Below the pieces are notes generated by a model that saw only the letters and a list, made by a program, of their open reading frames with translations, ran no database searches and was not told where the DNA came from. Source: Spirosomataceae bacterium TFI 002 (lineage in GTDB: Bacteria; Bacteroidota; Bacteroidia; Cytophagales; Spirosomataceae). From it: a DNA stretch of 64,000 bases. The position numbers and the translations under genes were made by a program. Positions 1-9,029 of this stretch are shown piece by piece. The stretch's first letter is position 1. The number at the start of each line of letters is the position of its first letter. Location: positions 1,984,001 to 2,048,000 of the forward strand of contig LT907983.1 in the NCBI GenBank assembly GCA_900230115.1, written 5' to 3'.

Positions 1-702
1 ATAGAAGCAAACGCCACCTATAGAGGTTGGTTTATGGAGGATGAAAACGCTCCCAAAAACATGAGCGGAGCAGCTTATTACGAAAACTTTGTTCAAGGTC
101 GTGGAGCAATGGGAGCAGATTTCGTCAACCATTACAAAGGCCATATTAAGATGGGAGATACACCTTCACTTGCATATTTAATGAATGGAGATCCAGATGA
201 CCCTACCACAGAAAGTTGGGGAGGAAAATTCATCAAAATTGACCATAGCTCTAGAACCATCATTGATGACATCTCCGCAAAAATAGATACCGTTGTGGCC
301 TACGGAGTAACTGAATGGAAAATTAATGGTCCAGAACTTAATATTCCGGAAGACTCCATTTGTTTTACATTAGAAGTTCAAAAGCAAGTGTGGCCAGGAT
401 ATTACTTGGGAAATGGTATTTATGGTGTGAGATATTCCTCCAAAAAGCCCGAAAAAAGTTCGTATAGAATTAATAGTCAAATACCAGAACTTGATGGACT
501 CGAAGGTCAATATGTAAGTATTACACCTTGGCCCGGAAAACAAGGAAAAGAAGATTATAAATTAGGTTCAAAATGGTATGGTGATATGCCAAATCCCGAG
601 CTTTTTCTAAAAGATCAACAAGGAGCTAGAACCATTTCTAAATATCGATCTGAATACCTTAGTGATTGGGCAAAACGATGGGCTTGGATTCCAAAAAGAT
701 AA
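1..702 (+). CDS. DUF1593 (Sde182-like) protein, 5' end outside the window
   Basis: The reading frame is open from base 1, so this is the C-terminal part (about 233 residues) of a longer protein. The block GAMG...IKMGDTPS...YLMNGDPDDP...ESWGGKF is almost the same as the corresponding block of the DUF1593 protein at 10493-11437, which places it in the nucleoside-hydrolase-like Sde182 family. Between the WGGKF motif and the closing SKYRSEYLSDWAKRW motif it has about 110 extra residues (roughly bases 235-620), rich in Trp, Tyr, Gly and beta-strand-like sequence. The paralogue at 10493 has only about 25 residues there, so this looks like an inserted small beta domain, perhaps for carbohydrate binding (inference). 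It ends 32 bases before the GH127 gene and is probably co-transcribed with it. The substrate is unknown. Confidence 0.8.
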   Translation: MEANATYRGWFMEDENAPKNMSGAAYYENFVQGRGAMGADFVNHYKGHIKMGDTPSLAYLMNGDPDDPTTESWGGKFIKIDHSSRTIIDDISAKIDTVVAYGVTEWKINGPELNIPEDSICFTLEVQKQVWPGYYLGNGIYGVRYSSKKPEKSSYRINSQIPELDGLEGQYVSITPWPGKQGKEDYKLGSKWYGDMPNPELFLKDQQGARTISKYRSEYLSDWAKRWAWIPKR

Positions 703-734
703 ATCAAAATTCAAATTCCAAAGATGTTTTAAAA

Positions 735-2810
735 ATGATAAAAACACCTCTAATCGCATTATTTTTTGTTTTACTCATTTCTTGTCAAAAACCTGGCAAT
801 AAACAGACTACTGAGCATAGCCAAGGTTTGGATGTCGCTAGCCTTAGCTCAAACAAAAGCTTGGTGAATACTTCGGAAAGTAAGCATGTTAAACTCCAGT
901 CTCTTGGAATTGATGAGGTCAAATTAACAAACGGATTTTGGGCAGAAAGACTTCAAACCTGCACAGAAACAATGATTCCAGAAATGTGGGGTATTTATAG
1001 TGATGCGGAAAGAAGCCACGCTTTGCGGAATTTTGAAATTGCCGCAGGAGTAATGGATGGTAAACATAGAGGGGCCCCTTTTCATGATGGCGATTTCTAC
1101 AAACTAGTAGAAGCTGCAAGCATGGCTTATGCCGTTACGAAGGATGAGAAATTCAATCAAATGATTGATAATGTGATACCACTCATAAAAGCTTCTCAAA
1201 GAGCCGATGGGTATATTCATACTCCAGTTATGATTGACCTCAAAAACAATCCAGAAAAAGCTCAGGAGTTTCGTGAAAGACTTGATTTTGAAACATATAA
1301 CATGGGGCATTTGATGACCGCAGCATGTGCTCATTATAAAGCAACAGGCAAAACAGACTTGTTAGAATTAGCAAAAAAAGCGGCCGATTACCTTTACAAT
1401 TACTGTCAAAAATACCCAGAAAAACTGGCTGGAAACGCAATATGCCCTTCGCACTATATGGGTGTGGTAGAATTGTACAGAACAACCAATGACTTAAGGT
1501 ATCTAGAACTTTCAAAACAACTCATTGATATCCGAGGATTGGTTGAGGATGGCACTGATTATAATCAGGATAGAATCCCATTTAGAGAACAAACTAAAGC
1601 TCAAGGCCATGCAGTACGGGCAACCTACCTCTATGCAGGAGCTACAGATGTGTATTCCGAAACTGGAGATGAAACATTGAAAATTGCTTTGGACAAAATT
1701 TGGGAAGACATGACTACCACAAAATTGTACATTACTGGTGGAGCAGGTGCCCTATATGACGGGGTTTCACCAAATGGAACATCTTATAAACCAAAAGAAA
1801 TACAACAAGTTCATCAAGCTTTTGGTAGAGAATATGAGCTCCCAAATGCTGGAGCACACAATGAAACTTGTGCGAATATTGGAAGTGTACTTTGGAACCA
1901 CCGAATGTTTCAGTCTACTGCAGAAGCAAAGTATGCCGACCTCATGGAAAGCACGTTATTCAACAGTGTTCTCTCTGGCGTAAACCTAAATGGGAAAGGT
2001 TATTTTTATACCAATCCTCTAAGCCATACCATGGACTTGCCATTTAATTTGAGATGGCCAAATGTGCGTCAAGACTATATTTCAAAGTCCAACTGCTGCC
2101 CACCCAACACCATTAGAACCATAGCCGAAATCGGTAGCTACTTATACAGCAAAAACAATGATGGAATTTGGTTCAATATGTACAGTAGCAGTGAAGTAAA
2201 TACCAAAATCGGAAATGAGCGACTGCAATTGATCCAAAAAACTAACTACCCTTGGGATGGCAATGTAAATATTACAATAAACGAGGCTCCATCTATAGAG
2301 AAGCAGTTAAATTTCAGAGTTCCAGACTGGTGCCAAAAAGCGAGTATTTATGTGAATGGAAAGAGAGTCAATAGCAGCTCTTCTTCCAATTCTTACATTA
2401 CTATTTCGCGAAAATGGAATAAAAATGATGAAGTCACCTTTGTAATGGAGATGCCTGTTCAGCTCGTAGAAGCTAACCCAATGGTGGAAGAAACGAGAAA
2501 TCAGGTTGCTGTAAAACGTGGTCCTTTGGTTTATTGCCTAGAGGCAAATGACTTAAACAACAATCAAAAACTTTCGGATATCATTATACCATACAATATT
2601 GATTTGAGGCCTGAGAAAATGATGATTTCAAACAGTGAGATCACAAGTCTTACTGGGGAAGCCAAAACATTAAATGGAAGTAGACAAAAGGGATTGTATC
2701 AGCCCCTCAATAACAATACCTCGACTACTAATATTCGATTGATCCCCTACTATGCGTGGGCAAATAGAGCAGAGGCAGATATGGCAGTTTGGTTACCATT
2801 AAGTAGATAA
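735..2810 (+). CDS. GH127-family (DUF1680) beta-L-arabinofuranosidase-like lipoprotein
   Basis: I chose the ATG at 735 because it gives a clean lipoprotein signal (LLISC, Cys near residue 17); the frame is open further upstream but overlaps the previous gene. The 691-residue protein has the (alpha/alpha)6-barrel signature of GH127. The zinc-ligand motif ETC is at residues 377-379 and the Cys-Cys pair is at 454-455; the first of that pair would be the cysteine nucleophile known from the family. The position that aligns with the acid/base Glu of the Bifidobacterium enzyme appears to be Gln (in HQAFGREYELPN), which seems usual for the Bacteroidota subgroup but is odd mechanistically. GH127 enzymes remove beta-L-arabinofuranose, and one Bacteroides member removes aceric acid from rhamnogalacturonan II. 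Next to GH140, an RG-II role is plausible. It probably sits at the outer membrane facing the periplasm or outside. Confidence 0.88.
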   Translation: MIKTPLIALFFVLLISCQKPGNKQTTEHSQGLDVASLSSNKSLVNTSESKHVKLQSLGIDEVKLTNGFWAERLQTCTETMIPEMWGIYSDAERSHALRNFEIAAGVMDGKHRGAPFHDGDFYKLVEAASMAYAVTKDEKFNQMIDNVIPLIKASQRADGYIHTPVMIDLKNNPEKAQEFRERLDFETYNMGHLMTAACAHYKATGKTDLLELAKKAADYLYNYCQKYPEKLAGNAICPSHYMGVVELYRTTNDLRYLELSKQLIDIRGLVEDGTDYNQDRIPFREQTKAQGHAVRATYLYAGATDVYSETGDETLKIALDKIWEDMTTTKLYITGGAGALYDGVSPNGTSYKPKEIQQVHQAFGREYELPNAGAHNETCANIGSVLWNHRMFQSTAEAKYADLMESTLFNSVLSGVNLNGKGYFYTNPLSHTMDLPFNLRWPNVRQDYISKSNCCPPNTIRTIAEIGSYLYSKNNDGIWFNMYSSSEVNTKIGNERLQLIQKTNYPWDGNVNITINEAPSIEKQLNFRVPDWCQKASIYVNGKRVNSSSSSNSYITISRKWNKNDEVTFVMEMPVQLVEANPMVEETRNQVAVKRGPLVYCLEANDLNNNQKLSDIIIPYNIDLRPEKMMISNSEITSLTGEAKTLNGSRQKGLYQPLNNNTSTTNIRLIPYYAWANRAEADMAVWLPLSR

Positions 2811-2817
2811 GCTAAAT

Positions 2818-3894
2818 ATGAAACTATCTTATATACTTCTCCTACTTTTCTTTTCTGGAAGTGCTTTTGCTCAAAGCGTTATGGACAAACCGTGGAAAGA
2901 AGTAGCTACTCAAATGCCAGCAGAATGGTACGATAGCCAAGCGTCTATTTCGGCGGCCGATAGTGTGCTCAAGTATCAAACACCGATTGGTGGCTGGATG
3001 AAAAACACCAACTTTCATAGCGGTGGTGTAAAACAAGCTTACTGGAAAGAAATTTTAGATTCAGGAATTGGGTCAACTTTTGACAACGATGCTACCATTA
3101 CCGAAATAAGATTCCTTGCCAAAATGTATGCAAATACCAAGAACGCCAAATACAAAAAGGCTTTTGATAAAGGATTAAACTATGTCTTCATTTCGCAATA
3201 TGACAATGGTGGCTGGCCTCAGTTTTTTCCCGTAAGAAAAGGCGGTGTTTCGTATTCTGCTCACATTACATATAATGATAATGCCATGGTCAATATCATG
3301 TCATTTTTAGAAGAAATAGGAACAAATAATCCCGAATTCGCACCTCTTAAAATTTCAGAGTCAGATAAAAAGAAAGCTCAAAATGCCATTCAAAAAGGAA
3401 TACAATGTTTTCTAGATACCCAAATCAGGGTAAATAACAAACCGACAGTTTGGTGTGCTCAGCACGACGAAATAACACTCCTCCCAGCAAAAGCAAGGAG
3501 TTATGAGTTACCTTCGTATAGTGGAGGTGAGTCTGTAGGTATTACTTTGTTTCTTATGAAAGTTCCAAACCCTTCTTTAGAAATCAAAGCAGCCATAAAA
3601 GGTGCGGTAGAATGGTTTGAATCGCACAAAATAGAGGGAATTAGACTTGATACAGAAATTACAAATGAAGGTACCAAAAACAGAATAGTGGTAGAGGACA
3701 AATATGCTCCTCCTTTGTGGGCACGATTTTATGATTTAGAAACGGAGAAACCATATTTCTGCGACAGAGATGGTATTAAAAAAAGCTCTTTAGCCGAAAT
3801 TGGCGACAACCGTCGAAATGGATACAGTTGGTATCAAACCGGCCCTGCAAAAGTTTTAGAAGAATATCCTAAATGGCTAAAAGAAAACGAATGA
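2818..3894 (+). CDS. PL10-family pectate lyase, secreted
   Basis: The 358-residue protein starts with a Sec signal peptide (about residues 1-18, ending SAFAQ). The mature part matches the single-domain PL10 pectate lyases: an early GGWMKN block, DNDATITEIRFL, YNDNAMVN and a C-terminal CAQHDEITLLPAKARSYELPS block that contains the conserved Arg region of the active site. PL10 enzymes cleave polygalacturonate by calcium-dependent beta-elimination in an (alpha/alpha)3 toroid. It starts 7 bases after the GH127 gene, and its stop overlaps the GH140 start (ATGA), so translation is likely coupled. No carbohydrate-binding module is attached. It probably attacks the homogalacturonan backbone in the periplasm, producing unsaturated oligosaccharides. 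Confidence 0.9.
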   Translation: MKLSYILLLLFFSGSAFAQSVMDKPWKEVATQMPAEWYDSQASISAADSVLKYQTPIGGWMKNTNFHSGGVKQAYWKEILDSGIGSTFDNDATITEIRFLAKMYANTKNAKYKKAFDKGLNYVFISQYDNGGWPQFFPVRKGGVSYSAHITYNDNAMVNIMSFLEEIGTNNPEFAPLKISESDKKKAQNAIQKGIQCFLDTQIRVNNKPTVWCAQHDEITLLPAKARSYELPSYSGGESVGITLFLMKVPNPSLEIKAAIKGAVEWFESHKIEGIRLDTEITNEGTKNRIVVEDKYAPPLWARFYDLETEKPYFCDRDGIKKSSLAEIGDNRRNGYSWYQTGPAKVLEEYPKWLKENE

Positions 3895-5312
3895 GAAAAT
3901 CCATTCTACTAATCGCAATATTGGGCATTAGCTTTATGGTTTCTGGTCAAGCCCCTTGGTCAAATGGAAAGCTGAAAGTCTCAGACAACAGCAGGTTTTT
4001 ACAACATGAAAATGGAAAGCCTTTCTTTTGGATGGGTGATACTGCTTGGCTTTTATTTCAAAGGCTCAATAGAGAAGAAGCAGCCAAATACTTTCAAGAC
4101 AGAAAAGAAAAAGGGTTTAATGTTGTACAGTGTATTTTCTACCAATCGTATAATGATTATAACGCTTACAACGATACGGCCTATGCACACAAGGATTTGA
4201 CAAAACCTGCTCACACTCCAGGAAAAAATCCAGAAAATAGCGAAGAATACGACTTTTGGGATCATGCAGACTACATTACTCAAGTAGCTGCGGAAAATGG
4301 AATTTATCTTGCCATAGCACCCACATGGGGGCAGTTGGTTCTCCGCGACATAGAAATGACCGAAGAAAAAGCGGCTATTTTCGCTACGAATATTGCAACT
4401 CATTTCAAAAACAAGCCAAACATAATCTGGCTAAATGGCGGTAGCTCAAAGGCAGAGGTAAACACAAACATTTGGGAAGTGATAGGTACAACTATCAAAA
4501 AGAATGACCCCAACCACTTAATGTCATTTCACCCTTTTGGAAGAACCTCCTCTTCTGTATTATTTAATGCTGCTTCTTGGCTAGACCTTAACATTTTTAC
4601 ATCGGGACATAGAAACTACGAACAGGACAATACGGGCTTACAATATGGAGAAGACAACTGGAAATACGTAAGAGATGATCTCGCAAAAACGCCTCTAAAA
4701 CCAACCATTGACGGAGAAGCTTCTTTCGAAAACTTACCTCATGGATTGCATGATCATTCTCAAGTATATTGGAATGCCGCAGATATAAGAAGATATGCCT
4801 ACTGGTCAGTTATGGCAGGGGCTTGTGGACATACTTACGGTGAAAATACTGTAAGACAGGTTCATAAAAAAGGTGAAAACAAAGCAGAAAGTGGTGCCAA
4901 GTTAGATTTTTGGACAGCAATGCAAGAGCCTGGTTCTTTCCAAATGCAATATCTCAAAAACTTAGTTTTGTCTAGGCCCTATTTTGATAGAACAAATGAC
5001 CAATCAGTTATTTCGGGAAATGAAGGTGAAAAATATGATCGTATCTTAGTGTCAAAGGGATCCGATTTTCTATTTGTTTATAATTTCACCGGTAGAAATT
5101 TCACTATTCAAATGGGAAAAATATCAGGTAAAAAAGTAAACGCTTGGTGGTTTGACCCTCGTACTGGAGAGGCATATGCTCTTGGAACTTTTAACAATAC
5201 TGACACCATGAATTTCAATCCTCCCGGAGAAAAATATAATGGGAATGATTGGGTTTTGGTATTAGATGACGCTTCTAAAAAGTTTAACAAGCCTGGTATC
5301 CCATTATTTTAA
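3891..5312 (+). CDS. GH140 / DUF4038 apiosidase-like protein with C-terminal collagen-binding-like domain
   Basis: The ATG at 3891 overlaps the pectate lyase stop by 4 bases and gives a good signal peptide (ISFMVSGQ); an in-frame ATG at 3873 would place charged residues in front of it. The 473-residue protein has a TIM-barrel DUF4038 domain (about residues 25-370) followed by the small beta domain annotated as 'putative collagen-binding domain of a collagenase' (about 380-470). Known GH140 enzymes release apiose from rhamnogalacturonan II side chains. The probable nucleophile is Glu276 in the motif DGEASFE. The acid/base Asp expected in the W-L-x-G-G-D motif (Asp187 in BT1012, as I recall) is replaced here by Ser185 (WLNGGSS). 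The protein may therefore be weakened, changed in mechanism or changed in substrate. The family call is firm; the activity is not. Confidence 0.85.
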   Translation: MRKSILLIAILGISFMVSGQAPWSNGKLKVSDNSRFLQHENGKPFFWMGDTAWLLFQRLNREEAAKYFQDRKEKGFNVVQCIFYQSYNDYNAYNDTAYAHKDLTKPAHTPGKNPENSEEYDFWDHADYITQVAAENGIYLAIAPTWGQLVLRDIEMTEEKAAIFATNIATHFKNKPNIIWLNGGSSKAEVNTNIWEVIGTTIKKNDPNHLMSFHPFGRTSSSVLFNAASWLDLNIFTSGHRNYEQDNTGLQYGEDNWKYVRDDLAKTPLKPTIDGEASFENLPHGLHDHSQVYWNAADIRRYAYWSVMAGACGHTYGENTVRQVHKKGENKAESGAKLDFWTAMQEPGSFQMQYLKNLVLSRPYFDRTNDQSVISGNEGEKYDRILVSKGSDFLFVYNFTGRNFTIQMGKISGKKVNAWWFDPRTGEAYALGTFNNTDTMNFNPPGEKYNGNDWVLVLDDASKKFNKPGIPLF

Positions 5313-5367
5313 CTTAATTAAAAACCTAATCGACTATGGCTGCAAAAGCCCATAAATTAAATACAAA

Positions 5368-7059
5368 ATGAACTTTAAATCACTCTCCTTATTTTTAGCC
5401 GCAGGTGCTTTGCTTATTAGCAGCTGCTCAGACTCTCAAAGTACAAGCCAAGCCAATTCTGCTAGTTTTTACGAAAATATAGAATTTGATATGCCAATGG
5501 TTCAAGAACCGGTTATACCAGACAATGAAGTTACAATTACAGACTTTGGTGCAGTGAGTGGCGGTCAAGTTTTGAATACCCAAGCTTTTGCCGATGCCAT
5601 AGATGCGGTCTCTCAAAAGGGAGGGGGGAAAGTTATCATTCCTGCAGGTATATGGTTGACAGGGCCCATTATTTTGAAAAGCAATATTGAAATATACGCA
5701 GCTGGCGGGGCTTTAATTCGTTTCTCTACTGATAAAGACCTTTACCCCATCATCGAAACAAGTTTTGAAGGACTTAATACTTGGCGTTGTATCTCTCCAA
5801 TTTATGGCAAAAACCTTGAAAACATTGCTTTCACAGGAAAAGGAATTTGGGATGGCTCAGGTGAAGCATGGCGTGCCGTTAAAAAAAGTAAATTGACCGA
5901 GTCCGCATGGAAAAAATTGGTAGCGTCTGGTGGTGTTTTGGACGAAAAGGGTACTTCTTGGTTTCCTTCAGAGCAATTCAAGCTTGGTGCAAACGGTGCG
6001 GATCAAAATGTAAGACTAGAACTTAAAACAAAAGAAGACTTCTTGGCAATCCGTGATTTCTTAAGACCAGTAATGGTTAGCATCCAAAACAGTAAAAATG
6101 TAATGTTTGATGGGCCTGTTTTTCAAAACTCACCTGCTTGGTGTCTTCATCCTCTAATGGTGGAAAACCTAATTGTAAGAAACATCACAGTTCGTAATCC
6201 TTGGTATTCTCAAAATGGTGATGGAATAGATGTAGAGTCATGTAAAAATGTAATCGTAGAAAACTCAAGCTTTGATGTGGGCGACGATGCCATTTGTATT
6301 AAATCCGGCAAAGACAAAGATGGTAGAGACAGAGGTGTTCCTTGCGAAAACTTGATCATAAGAAACAACATCGTTTACCACGGACATGGTGGCGTTACAG
6401 TTGGCAGTGAAATGTCTAGCGGAGTGAAAAACATGCACGTATCAAACTGTACTTTCATGGGGACAGATGTTGGACTTCGTTTCAAAAGTACTCGTGGAAG
6501 AGGTGGAGTAGTAGAAAACATTTTCATCAAAGACATCAGAATGACAGATATTCCAACATATGCCATCTCATTCAATTTGTACTATGGCGGTAAATCAATT
6601 TCCGAAACGCTGGAAGAGGGAGGTTCACAAACCACCACTCCAACATTTGCAGTGACAGAAGAAACGCCACAATTCAAGAATATCGTAATGAAAAACATCA
6701 CTGTTAATGGAGCAAAGCAAGCTGTTTTTTTACAAGGTCTACCAGAAATGAATCTTGAAAACGTCGAAATCAACGACCTTGTAGCTTCGGCAGAGAATGG
6801 ATTCTCCATTATCGATGCAGACGGAATTAAAATTAAGAATGCTAAGCTTACTGTTAAGAATGAGCAAGTATTCGATATTCTGAATGTTAAAAATTTATCA
6901 CTTGACAACGTAACCTTTAATTCAAAATCAGCCCAGGCAGTTAGAATAAATGGCTCTGAAACAGCAGGAATTATGCTTAACTCGTCAGGTGAGCTTGATT
7001 TATCTAAGCATACTTTGATTGGAAATGGTGTTAAATCAGACGCTGTAAAAATCAAATAA
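5368..7059 (+). CDS. GH28 polygalacturonase-like lipoprotein
   Basis: The 563-residue protein has a lipoprotein signal (LLISSCSDS, Cys near residue 20) and the right-handed parallel beta-helix of GH28. The catalytic motifs appear in order: NGDGIDVES (the NTD motif of classical members), GDDAICIKSGKD, HGHGG followed by VGSEMSSG, and LRFKSTRGRGG (the RIK motif). The NGD and RFK forms are normal in the Bacteroidota exo-polygalacturonase-like branch. The expected role is hydrolysis of alpha-1,4-galacturonide links in oligogalacturonides or rhamnogalacturonan fragments, at the outer membrane or in the periplasm. It lies 55 bases after the GH140 gene and closes the tightly packed enzyme group. The segment at about residues 165-235, rich in Lys and Trp, is a family insert near the active site. 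Confidence 0.9.
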   Translation: MNFKSLSLFLAAGALLISSCSDSQSTSQANSASFYENIEFDMPMVQEPVIPDNEVTITDFGAVSGGQVLNTQAFADAIDAVSQKGGGKVIIPAGIWLTGPIILKSNIEIYAAGGALIRFSTDKDLYPIIETSFEGLNTWRCISPIYGKNLENIAFTGKGIWDGSGEAWRAVKKSKLTESAWKKLVASGGVLDEKGTSWFPSEQFKLGANGADQNVRLELKTKEDFLAIRDFLRPVMVSIQNSKNVMFDGPVFQNSPAWCLHPLMVENLIVRNITVRNPWYSQNGDGIDVESCKNVIVENSSFDVGDDAICIKSGKDKDGRDRGVPCENLIIRNNIVYHGHGGVTVGSEMSSGVKNMHVSNCTFMGTDVGLRFKSTRGRGGVVENIFIKDIRMTDIPTYAISFNLYYGGKSISETLEEGGSQTTTPTFAVTEETPQFKNIVMKNITVNGAKQAVFLQGLPEMNLENVEINDLVASAENGFSIIDADGIKIKNAKLTVKNEQVFDILNVKNLSLDNVTFNSKSAQAVRINGSETAGIMLNSSGELDLSKHTLIGNGVKSDAVKIK

Positions 7060-7105
7060 CCTTAAGAAGCACGGAGTACTCATAATTCTCAAGGTTTTCG
7101 GAAAA

Positions 7106-7357
7106 ATGAAAGCTAAGAAATACAACTTCATTGTAAGTACGAAAGCTAAGGACTACACTTTTGTGTACAGATATACTGGAAGTGAAATGGACATAGTTTT
7201 GGGTACAGTTGAAAGGAGTAAAATAGACGCAATGTGGTTTGATCATAGAAATGCAGTGTTAACAAGTATTGGCGACTACTGTACATCTAGCAGTAAGCAT
7301 TTCGATCAGTCTAAATTTGGTATTGGTTGGTTAATTGCAATGAAAACAACGGATTAA
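7106..7357 (+). pseudogene. Stranded remnant of a GH140/DUF4038 C-terminal domain
   Basis: This open stretch of 83 codons has no signal peptide or catalytic domain. It aligns along most of its length with the last domain of the GH140 protein at 3891-5312: KKYNFIVSTKAKDYTFVYRYTG corresponds to EKYDRILVSKGSDFLFVYNF, and IDAMWFDHRNA corresponds to VNAWWFDPRTG. The end has drifted (the WVLVLDD strand reads WLIAMKT). I infer that a second apiosidase-like gene once stood here and was reduced to its last domain, or that a duplication copied only the 3' end. It might still be translated as a tiny protein, since it starts with ATG and is intact, but nothing supports a function. About 160 bases without a gene separate it from the next CDS. 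Confidence 0.6.
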
Positions 7358-7520
7358 TGTTCAAGAAAAAATAGCCTAATTTTATACATGATTCTTTATA
7401 GGTAAGTATTGTAGAAAGTTCAGAGGTTCAAAGCCATTAATGATTACAATATTTAAAGGATAAAAATGAAATTATGCAAAACGCATTTTAAAATTAAAAC
7501 GAATTAAAATTCATCACTAT

Positions 7521-8948
7521 ATGAGGTTAACATCGATTTTTATTCTGCTTTTATTTACAATAAGTAACACTTATGCTCAGCCCAATACTAAAAACAGGGT
7601 TATCATCCTTACTGATATAGAAGCTGACCCAGATGATACTCAATCTCTTGTTCGCTTGTTTTTATACAGCAACCAAATAGATATCAAAGGTATTGTAGCT
7701 ACCACTTCATGTTGGATGACAAGTTCTATTCACCCTGAATCAATCAGAAAAGTGATCAGTGCGTATGGTAAAGTACAACCAAATTTACTTAAACATGAAA
7801 AAGGGTTTCCAGATGAGCAAACACTCCAAGCAACAGTAAAAAATGGACTTCCAAAATACGGAATGACAGGCGTAGGTAAAGGAATGGATTCCGAAGGGTC
7901 AGATTGGATTATCAAAGTTTTAGAAGAAAAAGATGAAAGACCATTATGGATTTCAACATGGGGAGGTGTGAACACGCTCGCCCAAGCCCTTTACAAAATA
8001 AGAGAGACAAAAAACAAGGCAGAAGCCAAAGCACTCGTTGCCAAATTAAGAGTCTACACTATATCCGATCAAGACGACAGTGGAACATGGATTAGAAATA
8101 ACTTTCCCGATTTATTTTATGTAGTGAGTCCGGGTGATGATTATAGCCAAGCAACGTGGACAGGTATAAACGCATTTATAAAAGGAATTGACAATACGGA
8201 AATAAGCAATGCTTGGATCGCCGAAAATATTCAACAAGGTCACGGTCCTCTTGGAGCAGTTTATCCAGATGTTGCATGGGGTGTAGAAGGCGATACACCA
8301 GCTTTTTTATCTCTAATTCCAAATGGCCTCAACAATGCCGAGCATCCAGAATGGGGAGCATGGGGTGGTAGATATGAATTCTATTTACCCGACTTTTCAA
8401 AAGTCAAGGAAGGAAGTTCCATAGTTAAAATTGCTCCAGAAACTCGACCTATCTGGACAAATGCCAATGATAAACTTTCTCCTTATATCCATAAAGAATA
8501 CGGAAGGAATTTTCAACGAGACACTACTTCATTTGATGATTATAAAGTTTCGCTTTGGAGATGGAGAGATGATTTCCAAAATGACTTTGCAGCAAGAATG
8601 GACTGGTGTACTCAACCTTTTGAAGGAGCAAATCACCCCCCTGTGCCTGTATTGAGCCATGCTGATGAACTTACTGTGAAATCTGGTGGCCCCATTCATT
8701 TGGATGCTTTTGAGTCAACCGACCCAGATGGTGACAATTTAAGTTTCCTTTGGTTTTACTATCCGGAAGCTGGTACATACAAAAAGGAATTAAAAATAGG
8801 CGGGGCAGAAAACGTCCATTTATTCAACTTATCTGCTCCAGAAGTTAGTCAAAAAGAAACCTTACATTTTATTCTTAAACTAATGGACAAGGGAGAACCA
8901 GCTTTAGCAAGATATAAAAGAGTTATTGTGACAGTTTTGCCCAACTAA
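7521..8948 (+). CDS. Secreted DUF1593 / Sde182-like protein with C-terminal Ig-like domain
   Basis: The 475-residue protein has a signal peptide (ISNTYAQ, cut near residue 19). The N-terminal domain (about 25-330) carries a nucleoside-hydrolase-like metal motif, LTDIEADPDDTQS, and the family blocks [25 protein letters not shown] and GDTPAFLSLIPNGLNNAEHPEWG. After the WRWRDDFQNDFAARMDW signature comes an Ig-like C-terminal domain (about 385-475, DAFESTDPDGDNLSFLW). The family is known from a Saccharophagus 'cellulose-binding protein', but its reaction is not established. The fold and the conserved Asp residues suggest hydrolysis of a furanosyl or N-glycosidic bond (inference). It lies in a run of DUF1593 paralogues directly after pectin enzymes, so a plant cell wall substrate is likely. 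Confidence 0.85.
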   Translation: MRLTSIFILLLFTISNTYAQPNTKNRVIILTDIEADPDDTQSLVRLFLYSNQIDIKGIVATTSCWMTSSIHPESIRKVISAYGKVQPNLLKHEKGFPDEQTLQATVKNGLPKYGMTGVGKGMDSEGSDWIIKVLEEKDERPLWISTWGGVNTLAQALYKIRETKNKAEAKALVAKLRVYTISDQDDSGTWIRNNFPDLFYVVSPGDDYSQATWTGINAFIKGIDNTEISNAWIAENIQQGHGPLGAVYPDVAWGVEGDTPAFLSLIPNGLNNAEHPEWGAWGGRYEFYLPDFSKVKEGSSIVKIAPETRPIWTNANDKLSPYIHKEYGRNFQRDTTSFDDYKVSLWRWRDDFQNDFAARMDWCTQPFEGANHPPVPVLSHADELTVKSGGPIHLDAFESTDPDGDNLSFLWFYYPEAGTYKKELKIGGAENVHLFNLSAPEVSQKETLHFILKLMDKGEPALARYKRVIVTVLPN

Positions 8949-9029
8949 TCTTTAGAAACAGTGATCTAAAACGAATAAAAGTTGTTGAACAAAATTACCC
9001 TAATTAGATAATTTTAAATTCATCTAAAC

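Noticed and set aside
666-734. Upstream extension of the GH127 frame from 666
   Set aside because: It would overlap the preceding CDS and bury the lipoprotein signal behind 23 polar residues; ATG 735 is preferred.
5334-5353. Imperfect hairpin TATGGCTGCAAAAGCCCATA between GH140 and GH28
   Set aside because: No T run, and short; there is not enough evidence for a terminator or attenuator.
6220-6500. NGD and RFK instead of the classical GH28 NTD and RIK motifs
   Set aside because: This form is usual in the Bacteroidota branch of GH28, so it is not a sign of lost activity.
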